Source: Stereum hirsutum FP-91666 SS1 (taxonomy: Eukaryota > Basidiomycota > Agaricomycetes > Russulales > Stereaceae). From it: a stretch of 64,000 bases of DNA. The position numbers and the translations under genes are program-made. The stretch covers positions 2,737,152 through 2,801,151 of the forward strand of contig NW_006763133.1 in the NCBI RefSeq assembly GCF_000264905.1, read 5' to 3'. Below, piece by piece: positions 32,583 through 44,122 of this stretch. The notes under the pieces were generated by a model. That model had not been told where the DNA came from and did no database searches. It saw only the letters and a list, made by a program, of their open reading frames with translations. Numbering within the stretch: position 1 is the first letter of the stretch; each line of letters opens with the position of its first letter.

Positions 32583-33250
32583 AATGGACTGTTATCACGA
32601 CTTCTCGCGTCTCTTCTCTTTTTCCAACTAACGACTTTCATTCACCTTCTCTTTACTCTAGTCTCATGGCTCTGTAACCATACTTGATGCACATCCTGAC
32701 ACACGCGGCCTTCAGGTTCGTTCCATGCCCTCTCCTTTCATGGCCTCATTCATATACGGATTAAAATTGTAGCATTTCCTATCTTTGACCTAGTCATACT
32801 TGATATCTACAGTCGTTACTTGTGGACTATTCAATGCAATGCCTAGTTCGTGAATGAAAACAATGAAATCTACCCTCGAAAAGTGACTGGAAGGTAATAC
32901 CTAGCACAACACCCAATACTTATGGGCAAATTCCTGATATTTAACTCGGCAGGCATCCCGAGCTCGTCTTTGGTATTCGATGAAATACTCTTGCGATGTG
33001 ATATGGGCTGAAACACTATGCACATTCAAACTGAGGAAATAGGGAGGTATAAAGCAGAATCGGACAGGGAAGCGTAGGGATGCCACACATCCTGCGCCAC
33101 ACGGCTATTGCCGTAAACGTGTCAAGTCGCGTCTCGTGTTGGGTGCGCGTCTTGACGCGTAACCTCGCGTAGTAACTTTCTTTTAACTGCTTCACATTGG
33201 CTGCCTCTTTCTACAGCTGCCATTGCATAACCCGAACTATCGCTTTTTGT
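32583..33250. other. Intergenic region between the membrane-protein gene and UNG1
   Basis: 668 bp. A minus-strand frame of 61 codons (32901-33086) encodes a coherent-looking short peptide with a hydrophobic start and SQEYFIEYQRRARDACRVKY, but has no known domain. Otherwise nothing was seen. Confidence 0.4.
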
Positions 33251-34656
33251 ATGCTGTCGTCAACACGCTCGTCTAAGCGGAAGCTTACTTCGGTGCCTAC
33301 TGTGGCAGCCGCAGCTATCGGCAAAGGCGGTTTCATCACCACAAGCCCGCCAAAGAAAAAGAGACGAACATCCATAGCGACAGATGACCTAGCAGAAACC
33401 GATCGGTACGGAGGACTAGTGGTTCACTTGCTTATAATCGCTCAACGCTACGTTTATAGTATCGCAGATGACGTCCTCGTGCCTTCTGTAAAGACAGCAG
33501 AAGGAGAGAGTAGCTCGTCGCAGGCCATCTTCGAGCGCTTGGAACAAGAGACAATGGGAAAGAGCTGGTACGATGCTCTTTCCTCAGAGTTCGGCAAACC
33601 ATATTTTCGAAAGGTAAAATCATTATGTCTCGTGTCTATGACAGATACAATCTGAAGTGTCACGCATATATAGTTGAAGGATTTCATCCTCACCGAAAAT
33701 AAGTCTCAGACAATATATCCTGCTGGTCAGACTTACATCGAACTATTGCTACCTGTGTACCATTAACATTTGAACTTTTCTTAGTACGAGATATCTATTC
33801 GTGGTCACGTCTAACACCACTCCCATCCGTCAAAGTCGTCGTAATGTATGTGTGGCTCGGCCTCTCCCTTCTGCTACCTATGCTGAAGTAGACGTCCAGA
33901 GGCCAGGATCCGTACCATGATGTAAATCAAGCCCATGGTAGGAAATTTCCAGCACAGCGATATCTGATCTTGCTGAAACACACACCAGGACTCGCTTTCT
34001 CCGTCTTACCCCCAACCAAGCCTCCTCCTTCCCTGCGCAATATATACAAACAAATGCATGCCGACTATCCAACGTTTGTCATACCACGTACGGGGTCAGT
34101 CTTCTCAACTTGGTACTGTCCTGTGGCTCTTAGAATCATCATGCTCACTTCGTTCAACCTTATGGGAGATAGGGATCTAACACCTCTAGCCAAACTAGGA
34201 GTCCTCTTCCTGAACAGTTCACTTACCGTCCGAGCACATAAAGCGAACTCTCACAGCAAAAAAGGTTGGGAGCAACTAACTACGGCTGCACTAAGGGCGG
34301 TCGCCCATCGAGAAGACGCGCGCGTTGTTTTCCTAGCTTGGGGTGCACCTGCGCAGGCTACGTGTAAGGCTGTCGGGATAGACGAGGTGCGTCCTAGTTG
34401 CTCACAAGCTGAGAAATCCCTCACCTGACACGACGGATATTCACAGACGAGGCATCTTGTACTAAAGTGAGTAAAGCTTCACCATGGTTTTTTTTCGCAT
34501 GCCCGCTGATGACAGGACTTCAGATCTCCACACCCATCGCCTCTTTCAGCGTATCGTGGATTTTTAGGCAATGAACACTTCAAGAAGGCGAACGAGTGGT
34601 TAGAAGAGAAATATGGTCGAGATGGTGGTATTGATTGGACCGCTCTTCGCGACTGA
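33251..34656 (+). CDS. UNG1: Uracil-DNA glycosylase (family 1)
   Basis: Removes uracil from DNA to start base-excision repair. The start at 33251 gives [18 protein letters not shown] and a basic KKKRR stretch, likely nuclear targeting. The catalytic block [17 protein letters not shown] carries the water-activating Asp in [19 protein letters not shown] follows an intron, and the minor-groove loop [13 protein letters not shown] is intact. The C terminus is [13 protein letters not shown] (TGA 34654-34656). Introns fall within the conserved region, for example directly after AHG at about 33940-33988. All key residues are present, so the gene should be functional. It is convergent with PAN2, 180 bp apart. 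Confidence 0.94.
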
Positions 34657-34836
34657 TTCTTCAACTAAGGTCTGATAGATCCTTTCACATGTTTCGATCT
34701 CCTTGGATGCTACATAGGTCATTGTACAGTGTGAGACATTACAGACAACATCCATGCTTGAATACACAATTGCTATGCCGTACTGATATCTCGTTCATGA
34801 ACTTCGTGCCCGGTGCCCACTACCCAGAATCGTCAA

Positions 34837-37800
34837 TTACCGCCAGTTTGTCCTCTGACTCCCTCGTCCAAACTGAGGCTGTGGACTGGCACCAAAGAAG
34901 GTTTGTATTCCAGGCGAAGGTGCGGCCTGTGGTGTAGGCTGAAAGCCCCCGGGCATGAAAGCAGACTGTAGGAGCCCACCTTGCATCATGGCGAAGGGGT
35001 TCAATGGGCCCACAGATGGTGTCGGTGCAGGGGATGGTACGGCCGAGGTTACGGTGGCACCAGCGGGCGCTGGGGGCTTCCAGTTCTGTGACGAGCCATC
35101 AACAGTACCAATCAATATCATGAATGGGCTATACGACCAAGAAAGAAGGTGAGTAAAATACTCACGTGTTTGCGGCCCTCCCGATAAAGTTCATCAAGTT
35201 TCTGGTCAAACACACCCTGATCTTCAAATTCGTGGTACGCCTTGTAGAGCATTAAAGCACAGCGCGCATCTTCGATAGAATCATGCGTGTCCAGTTGGAT
35301 CTCTTCTCCTAGAACAAACCAGGAAAGAAAGCGCAAGGACAGACGACGATGGCGAGCATGAAGGAAGTAGAGGTCTACAGTGTCGATGACTTGTTCCGGA
35401 GGGACGAATATATCTGTGAAAATAATATTGGTCATAAGGACCATGATGGAGCACAGGTTGTCAAAGGCATACTGATGATACGGAAGTCCTTTGAAAGGCC
35501 ATGTCCGATGAAGATACACCCACGATCCACCAACAAACGCAACTTCTTATACACGAGCTTGAGTGGTGCCAGTGTGTACCGGGAATTATGCGGATCGAGG
35601 TCACCAACTGGCGAGGACGAACTCATGAGTTGATGCGAATTCGAAACATAGGTTACAGGGACGTACATCGGATCCCGGAGAACTCGGTCAGATAGTTCAC
35701 GATGGCTTCACTCGTATGAATATGGTCGTCGATGAAGGGTACGGCCTGCTTAGGTCCATCGCCACGGAGCACAGAGACTCGGGCCAAGCTCAGCCGAGCT
35801 GGCCTGAGAACCTTCTTGGTCCCGTCTGAGCGGTATTCTGTTTCTTCCTATGGGAAAAAGTCAGCAACTAATACCTATGCACAGGACAGAACAGATTTTA
35901 CAGCTTGCATTTCCACGAATTCAGCGTCAATGGCGACCAGAGTTCCCGGCTTGGGAAGTTCATCTGCACGCAGGACTTCATGCTTGATGAGTGCGGGGTC
36001 GCGGTTTCTATTGAGCAGATAAGTACGTGATATGCTCAAGGAGGGATGATACGTACAGCGATATGGATGTGTCGCGGCTGAGGATCGAAGGATCGATTGC
36101 GTCTGGTAGCCCCGAGAAATCTAATGCCTCTCGAGCACCTAGACGTTCGAGATAGAGGATGGTGGGGACCTGAGATGTCGTTGAGTCCACTGAGAAAAGA
36201 AAGGCCCATGGGAAAAAAAATACCTTCCACTTCCCCGTAAAGCTTAACGCTTCGGATTCCGAGATGTTGTGGACGACGAAGTCGTTGAAGACGAACCAAG
36301 GGCTCTCAAACTCCGGTCGGCCCTCAGCCTCGGGTACTAAAGATACCAAGTCAGAGCACATACAGAATGCAGTAGAAAATATGACCATACCTCTGACAAC
36401 CGCGATCAGGTGAGTCCGTCTGTTTTTCGAAACGACTTTGATCACCATCGACTGGACCTCATATCAGCTTATCGTTCGAGCTCAGCATTGAGGGAAAACA
36501 GCGTACTCTTAGCTCGTAGACAACACTCTCCAGGTCATCAATACCGTTCACCTGCCCATGCAACGTTACCTTTGGCTTCAAGAATGCTTGCTTGCGATTG
36601 TCTAACCATAAGTCCATGATTTCTTCGCTTTGGACGTTTGCGTTCAAGGCCAGGATAGCGGGTAGGCTACTTGTAGGTATAGACCGCATTGATTCGAGAT
36701 TGACGAAGTGTTTACAGGACGGGCAGGTCGCTTTGTGGCTCAGTTGACGGACCAAGGAGGCGTTGAGAACAGACGTAAAGTCGGTCCCGACGCTTGGGTC
36801 TCCCTGAACAAAACAAAAAGCAATATAAGAACACTTGTGAGGAGATGCGGCAATAAAAGCGTACTTTTCGAGGATATATCATGTCCACCACATGAGTTAA
36901 GTTGTCCTTCTCTCTGACGGATTGACAGTATGTGCACATCATGATATTCTTTCCATCTAAACCCAAGAGTTGCGTAACAGGTGCAGCCGCTGGCTGATGC
37001 ATACCTTCCTGTCCAGGAGGCGGCGAGAAAGGTGAGCTAATGAGCGAGGGATTGTGTGGGAAGGCATTGCTCTCGGTGCTGAGATGATCCATCAGGAAGC
37101 GGTGGAAAGACTGAATCATGTGTGAATGATCCATATCGATGGAGTCCCGTCCGTAGTCAATGAGCTCGATGGCATTGAGTGCTAAGGACATCTTTAGCAA
37201 ATGACATCTTTGTAAATTAATTTCAGTCTCGACGTACAATGTGCGAGAACGTTGACCGTCTTGCAGAAGTTCGTGGACTGGCAGTTTGTACCTCTAGCAT
37301 CCTCAAGCATGCGCACGACGAAGCCAAGCTCGCAAAGGAGACAATGTTCTCGAGGACAACTGGTGGTGATATGGGACTTGGCGAGGCGGCGAATAGGATG
37401 AATGTAGTGCATGACTTGCAACAATGGGTTGGTGTAGGAGTTCAGAATGTGCGTTTCAAGGCCGCTGAATTCAGTCTTGTTATAGAAGCTATGAGCAATA
37501 TGAGAATCAGCGCCATGAAGGATGAAGGATCTTCAGATCAAAGGCCACACCCGAAGTCGAAATCTTCCACACCAAACTTTGAGTACTCGATCTCCACCTT
37601 CGCATACTTCCTCGGAACATCATCACCGACAACATCCTTGACCGACGAGTCCTCGTCAACCTTCCAACAAGGATGAGCGCTCTTTCATACTCGTAGAACT
37701 CTGTGATCAACTTACTGAACTTCGAGATCTGCCGCTCCTGAACCGTCCTTGATCCTTACGCGGCGCAGATTTTACCATGTTTCGCTGCCCCCGGAACTCA

Positions 37801-39219
37801 CGGGGGAGAGCAGCATACCAAACATTGTCGTTCTTCTTAAGATTTCTGGAGATTTCCTCGGGAATCTTGGGAGTCGGAAGAGACACGACTCCTGAAGGAT
37901 CGAGTTGTGGTGTCCAGGATGAGAGCAGTTGAGTGGTGTAATATGGCATGCCAACGCGATTCAGTGGCCTAAGATGTGAGTTCAGAACGTTGGGAGAGAC
38001 TCAGAGCTAAGGAGATATCTGACGTTGAATCGTCCCATTCAATATCTTGAAGAGGCTCTGGTGTATCTGCCCATTCTATTGGCTGTCCTTCAAACCCATT
38101 GAAAGGATGTTCGCCTTCATCATCAGCTGCAGTCATGAGATGAATGACACCGTCTCCGTCTCCGAGAGCCATATACGCTCCTGTCGGTGCTACGGCGACA
38201 GACCGCACGACAGCAGTCGTGTCAAGCTGAACAACAGTAAACATACCACACGCACAATCCTGGCCAGGCATGTACAGACCTGATAGAATTCCGCTGCATT
38301 GGTTGGGTTCGATGTATCGACGATATTTATAAGACCTTGATTTGACGTCACGACAATCGTAGAGGATCGCTTGGGGAGAACATTGATGAAAGCTGGGCCA
38401 GCAGGAAATGGCACGGGCGGTAAAGGTTTCATCGTCCGGATATCATACATTTTGACCAAAGGATCGGGTATCGTGCGAGCCTGCCTAAGATGCCTTCTCA
38501 ACACAGTGCCCATTAAATAGTTCGCGAGCGTACCTCAATCCCCATCCAATCGTGTAGACGTAGTTCCCGCTTGACTGCAAGCCTTGCACTTCGCTCGGAT
38601 GTGCTTTGACGGAACTCTCAGCACCGCCTTCCCGTCGCATGCCCGTTCGGGAGTCAAAACATCGTACGAAGCCATCGGAGGAGCCGGCCAAAAGAAAGCT
38701 ATGGGAGAAATGTAACTGGCTGATGAGGGAAGGGACGGATGATTGGCGGATGACACTCCCTGTGGTCGCGTTGAGGAGCAATAAGTCTGGAGTCGAAGTA
38801 GCAATGGCAAGAGTCTTCGAAGAGCTCAGAGTATTCGAAGTCGCCGTCACAGACGTGGCAGATCTTCGTCAAGGTCAATATCCGACAAACTTCGACCACT
38901 ATAGTCGACGGAGTACGCACCGGTGATACCACTTGTTCACCCCTCCCTTACTCCATGCACCCACACCCTTACTATCTATTCCGCTAGCAAATACCGAGCT
39001 TTCGTCAGCTAGAATATTCCTCACGGCGAGATTTCCTCCAACGCGAAAGGTGACGCCTCGCATTCCGCGAGGTGTATAGTAGGCCACAGCATTGCCAGCA
39101 TTTGTACCGGCCCAGAGAGTATCGGAGACAGGATCAAAACAGAGCGCGGAGACTGGTTGAGCAAATAGATCCCTCTGGTGAGTAATAGGGGCAATGGACC
39201 TATATGCCACGGTCGACAT
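34837..39219 (-). CDS. PAN2: PAN2, catalytic subunit of the PAN2-PAN3 poly(A) nuclease
   Basis: Cytoplasmic deadenylase that trims mRNA poly(A) tails. Start at 39219: MSTVAYRSIAPITHQRDLFA. The N-terminal WD40-like part contains VSALCFDPVSDTLWAGTNAG and GFVRCFDSRTGMRREGG; a linker and a ubiquitin-hydrolase-like (inactive type) domain follow. The C-terminal exonuclease domain has all four DEDD acids visible: LVAIDAEFVEMQA (Asp, Glu), GHGLSKDFR (Asp) and HDSIEDARCALMLY (Asp). After it comes a Pro/Ala/Gln-rich tail (NPFAMMQGGLLQ) ending NWR at 34837. Many introns. The full domain order matches fungal PAN2. Confidence 0.92.
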
Positions 39220-39466
39220 CGACCAAGAGGTTATGGAACAGCAAAACCGTTGATCGCGTCGCGCAAGCAGGCGCAAACGCGTCTATAGACAGCGGTGTCC
39301 CACGCATGCCCCACAAATGAGGGATGTTTACCTTGTTTTGAGATACTGTACATGTTCGATCACAAAAACCATGATGAAGTGGGCTGGTACGTGGTGAAGG
39401 AATAATATAATATAATGTCCAAAAAGAAGAAGAAAAAGTACGAGTAGATACAATGGGCCACACTTC

Positions 39467-41838
39467 TCAAGTTTTCTGCCACGCCTCATCAAATAACGGC
39501 GGCCCACCACATAACGTCCATATCTTCTCCGTCGCATATGCAGCAGCGTTCACTGCAAGGTAGAATACCATAGGTATCACACCCATGAGAAGGTTGCCTG
39601 CGCTCACCATCAGTTTATGCACAAACATGGCAAAGGCAATGAACTTGCCTAGAATCCCGCGTCGCGTGATAGTTTCCCAAAGTTCTGTCTTGATCACAGG
39701 CACGACATCATTCGACTTGTAAGGTCCAACCAGCCTGTAGAAAGAAGTGAAAGCTGCTCCAAAACTGTGCATCGTAATTAGCCAAGGGAACGGAATGCTC
39801 TACTTCAGTTGACCTACCAGTAGCACACAAGCACATGAGTTCCATAGGTCCGCCACAAATCCAAGAGACCAGGAGCGGCACCAATGTCCTTCGCCAAAGT
39901 TGACATATATGTTGAATGGTCGACGCCGTACTTGATGCGCGCATTCTCTTTGACAAGAAGATGATAGTGCGGCGGCGGCAGCGGCTGTTTGACCTGACCT
40001 TTTAAAAGTGAGACCCAAAACATGGACTGCATCTCAGAAATCGGGGGAATAGCGCCTAAAACACCAGCATGGGCATGAGCCTATGAGCGCAGGTATACAA
40101 AATGCAGTACTCACCAACACCAGGCCTCACAAAACCAATAAACGCCACACCCTCGTCCCCACTCTTGACGACATTTCTGATGTCCGCCTCTGCCGGTGTT
40201 CCGTATTCATCCTTCTCGTCAAAGAACGAGAAGTGCTGGGTATATCCCGTAGCGAAGATGACAGTATCAGGCCGGACATCGCGACCCATCATTCTCATTG
40301 CGTCCTTCCGCTTCGACAGGGGAAAGACGACGCGCCCGTTCGGTAAGACGTGAGAAGGAAAAGGTGCGAGTTCAACGGAGAAATTGGATTGTGCATCTTC
40401 TGGAGGGTCAATATACTTTGACAGGTAGTCGAGATAGAACGGTCGATTGCGGTAGGGGCGATTGATGTAAGGCATAGCTTTGTGTGACTAAAAAGAATGA
40501 GTAGATGCTCGATTTCTAGGCATGCTGTACTCACCTTGTTCAGGAAGACATAGGCTCGACCTAATCGCTCCGGTGCTAGCTCTCCGACCCATTGGTTACA
40601 GCCTGCTTGAGTCCCGGTCAACAGCCAAAGCACGCGCTTGATGACTGCATCTGAGACACTTGAGAGTAGCGATGTAGATAAACTGCAAGTTCTGAACAAT
40701 GATGACGCAACACTCACAACCAGCGCAAATGTGATGCAGCTACCCACGGATGCTATATTTGCAGTATATAAGCACATATCGCGTTGACAGGAGACAAGGG
40801 TTGGTGCATACGACGTAGGCTGTTTCTGCTAGGTTGGTGATTAAGGAGTCGATAGGCAGAGGATCTGGAGACTCAAATTTGATCCCAAACACTTCAAAGT
40901 CATTCTATCATCCAGTGAGCATCCGTTCATGTGATAAAAATGAGGACGTACCAAGGCTTTAGGGAACGAGAGGAATCCACCACGAGAGCAAAGAACGACC
41001 TCTTTTGCACCGGCCTTTGCGGCTTCGTACGCAAGGTCCATCCCTGTTTCCCCGGTCCCAAGCACCAGAATTCGTCGACCAGCAAGTTGTGAACGCGACT
41101 TGTACTGTGCCGAGTGGAAGATCTTACGAGCGGGCACCGTGTCGCCCTCCCGATTTTCCAGGACGTGTTCTATACCAGGTATTTTGGGTATCGATGGTAC
41201 GACATGGAGACCTGTACAGACAGCAACGTATGCTACTTCCAGGATCTCAGGTTCTACACCAGACCGTGAATAACACGAATGGAGTAGCGACGAATACAGA
41301 ACTCACCACTAGTCCATGCCTCGCCATCTTTCACTCGTTTCACGAAGGATATGCGGTGGCCACCTAGAGGGTTTCTGGAGATACTGACAACCTTGCAGCC
41401 AAGTTGTACGCGCTTGAGGAGCTGAAAGTGTTCTGCGTATTCACGAAGATAATCAACGTATTCCTGAGCATATCGAGATCAACTTCAAGCACCAGTCGTT
41501 TATTCCAGTTCGTCAAGTATAAACTCACCTCCAACGTCAAATGGTCAGGATGTGAGAGAGGTAATCGAAAGTCCGAGAAGGACGTGAGCTGCTTGGATGA
41601 CACGAGTGTGGCGTTCTGTCAATGCGGAAAAGCGAGATGTTTCAGAGTCAGACAGTAGAACGCCGACCGACCTGAGAAGGGGACCAACCTCATACGCTCG
41701 ATATCGGAAAGTACCACCGATGTCTTCCTCTTGTTCCAATACCACCGGGTCGAAGGGGTACTCCTCTGACGCATTCTCCAACAAAGATTTGCAGCAGACA
41801 AGACCGCTCGGGCCTGCGCCGATGATTGCGACCTTCAT
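39467..41838 (-). CDS. Flavin-containing monooxygenase (class B)
   Basis: FAD- and NADPH-dependent oxygenase. Start at 41838: MKVAIIGAGPSGLVCCKSLL carries the GxGxxG FAD site at the very N terminus. A second Rossmann motif for NADPH is RRILVLGTGETGMDLAYEAA. The late FATGYTQHF motif and AFIGFVRPGVG are also present. The C terminus contains hydrophobic segments (FIAFAMFVHKLMVSAGNLL, GVIPMVFYLAVNAAAYA), suggesting membrane attachment as in eukaryotic FMOs. About eight introns. FMOs oxidise soft nucleophiles (N or S); the fungal substrate cannot be told from sequence. Neither neighbour suggests a metabolite cluster. Confidence 0.88.
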
Positions 41839-41915
41839 GTTGAACTTGGATGGCAGTGACCTCTTGCTTGCCTCTTTCTTTCTCGACCTTTAAGTCGTTG
41901 GGCAAAATATCGAAG

Positions 41916-42827
41916 TTAGGCCGGCGCCGCTGATCTTGGAGCTATACCTGGATGCCTTTCGACGTACTGGACGTTCGCACGAAGAGTCATGCGCTAAAGC
42001 AAATGCCACGGTCAGTTCAACCGTTGACGTTCACCATGTCGATCAATATTCCGACAGGCCCAGGTTCCATCTGCGAACTAGCTCTAACTGTACGTCTCTG
42101 TCTCTCTTAGACTCTCGATAACTCCGTAGGTGCGTTCTTGGTCTGGAAATATACAAACGGGTTGCCTGCTTAGTACGAATGTGGCGTTGAACGGGTCGCC
42201 CTGCTGGGAAACGACAATGCCCTCACGGAATCGAGCAGAGGATCCTTGCGCAATGCGATCTTATCGGTATATGCAAGAGGAAAATGCCTCAGGCTGTCGG
42301 GTACATCTGTTTACTGTCCCGGTTATCGCAACCTTATTCCCTTCAAGCTTTCATTTACACAGGACTCAGCTGCAACATCCCACCAACACTCCACTCAGGT
42401 CTAATTCTATCCCTGGCGCGATGGTTACAAGATTTCACACCATACTGGCCGATGCCGTACTCCACATATAAGCGCTGGATGTGTCCTCCGAATGCGCGTG
42501 TGGACGTCGAGCCTTCAACACGAACGCGCTCTCACACTTACCCCACTTGCAAGGGGTTCGTGATGGCGAACGCACATCCTGCCAAGTTGATCCTACTTTC
42601 TTGCTCAACCAAGTCCTCAGGCCAAGCGTACTAGAGACCATTCTAGGACGCTCAGTTATGCCCGCTGGATTATACTCGATCTAGCCTGAGGAATCTATCT
42701 ATGGATGCGAAAGAACCCGTTGTTTAGAGTTTTGTTTGACCTTGCATGAGAAACAAATGCATACCATGGTACCGTCACCGCATTCACTGTGAATGCACGC
42801 TGCAAATTGATCCGGCGAGTTTCTAGC
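41916..42827 (-). CDS. Unrecognised minus-strand gene candidate (exons only partly resolved)
   Basis: Read on the minus strand, several open blocks flanked by plausible splice sites line up. 42765-42827 gives ARNSPDQFAACIHSECGDGT and ends at GTATGC. The next block starts at 42630 and gives YAWPEDLVEQESRINL and CAFAITNPLQ. Others give RLYVEYGIGQYGVKSCNH, HFPLAYTDKIALRKDPLL, VVSQQGDPFNATFVLS, then EPGPVGILIDM and LRANVQYVERHPG before a stop at 41916. These look like coding sequence (balanced composition, no low complexity), but the phases between blocks are not all settled and no start codon is clear. I recognise no family. It could be a diverged secreted protein gene or a decaying one. It lies just upstream of the FMO gene on the same strand. 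Confidence 0.33.
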
Positions 42828-43049
42828 CTATGCCACCGGGGATAAGGTATCCTCCCATGTTTTCTCCGGCGAAGTGAAAGAGCGCACAAGTCGCGAGGTC
42901 CTGTTCACATGTGGAGACTCTTAAATTGATCAATTATCGTTCGACTCTCTGCCTCGCTTCATGGTCCCTCGTTCGCTCGCCCGTAAGTCGTCCGGTTCTC
43001 TTCCTCACACATCATACTTGCTGAAGCGCCTGACCCTAGATCGCTCGAG

Positions 43050-43799
43050 ATGGCGAAAACTACAGTCCTCATCATACTCTGCCTGGTTGGAATACTGGCC
43101 GCAAAGAAAGGAGGACCTGACAAGGACTCGAGCGAGTCCCCAGATCCTCCCTCGACGCCATCTTCATCCACCAGCCAGACATCTACCGCTACTTCCTCCT
43201 CACCATCCACAACTATGTCCGCAACAGGCAATCTCACATTTTCCCAACCAGGAAATACCACTACATGCGGCTCCACTACATTTTCCTGGATATACCAAGG
43301 AAACACCATCGTACCCCTGACCATCCAGATTACCAATCCCCCCTCCGAATCCTTCGCCGAAAGTCTCACTTCAAACCTCACACTCACAACCGATCTTCCT
43401 TCTATTGCGAACTCGTTCACCTGGGATCCCGTAGATATCGGTGAAGGAGCATATACTGTCGCCGCTTTCGACTCATTGCAAGTCGTCTCTCTGTTCGCTC
43501 AGTCCACCCCGTTCTTCATCACCACGGGCAACGATGCATCGTGCCTGACGAACGCGACGTCTACATCAACGACCTCTTCATCACAGTCGACTTCACCTTC
43601 ACCTTCGTCCTCTTCAGGAGACAGTACATCCTCTTCCAAGGGTGTGGATCCCAAAGCACTAGCAGGTGCTATTGTTGGGGCAGTAGGAGCGGTAGTGGTC
43701 ATAGGGCTAGCTTTGGTGGCTCCTCAATGGCTTCGACATCATCTTCCTCATCGAAATCGTCGAAACGTTAGAGCGGGTGGCCCGTATTACCTTTTCTAA
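43050..43799 (+). CDS. Ser/Thr-rich secreted or membrane-anchored protein with Kre9/Knh1-like domain
   Basis: Single open exon of 249 residues. Layout: signal peptide (MAKTTVLIILCLVGILAAKK), a Ser/Thr/Pro-rich stretch, then an extracellular beta-sandwich-like region (LTFSQPGNTTTCGSTTFSWI, PLTIQITNPPS, SFTWDPVDIGEGAYTVAAFD) that resembles Kre9/Knh1-type or related surface domains. A second Ser-rich spacer follows, then one transmembrane helix (AGAIVGAVGAVVVIGLALVA) and a short basic tail (RHHLPHRNRRNVR). Many such Ser/Thr-rich single-pass proteins occur in Agaricomycetes, probably O-glycosylated at the cell surface. The function is unknown; a role in wall glucan or adhesion is inference. Confidence 0.75.
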   Translation: MAKTTVLIILCLVGILAAKKGGPDKDSSESPDPPSTPSSSTSQTSTATSSSPSTTMSATGNLTFSQPGNTTTCGSTTFSWIYQGNTIVPLTIQITNPPSESFAESLTSNLTLTTDLPSIANSFTWDPVDIGEGAYTVAAFDSLQVVSLFAQSTPFFITTGNDASCLTNATSTSTTSSSQSTSPSPSSSSGDSTSSSKGVDPKALAGAIVGAVGAVVVIGLALVAPQWLRHHLPHRNRRNVRAGGPYYLF

Positions 43800-44122
43800 C
43801 CCTGGTTTCTTTCACGACTTTCATGCAGATGACGGACTTACGGACCCTTGCATCATGCGATGACGTTTTTATGGCTTATGCGTACATAGCGATTGTAGGA
43901 AGTAGTGCAGAGTTCCTGACTAGGTAGCTTCGTATGTGCAGACGTATTATTCGGACAGAAACTTTACAATAACATCATGTAATGGCTTGTTATGGGACGT
44001 AGCATATCGTGGCAGAAATGAAATCGTCGTATAGGCATGCAAGAAATATAGAAAAACGAAGGAAAAGATGATGCAAGTGAATAAACATATGGACGTAAAT
44101 GGCTTGTAGAAGTATCGACATC
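43800..44122. other. Tail-to-tail intergenic region
   Basis: 323 bp between convergent genes, T/A-rich, consistent with 3' UTR sequence. Nothing else was seen. Confidence 0.45.

Noticed and set aside
39467..43799. A secondary-metabolite cluster around the monooxygenase
   Set aside because: Neighbours are PAN2, an unidentified gene and a cell-surface protein; no synthase, terpene cyclase, P450 or transporter.
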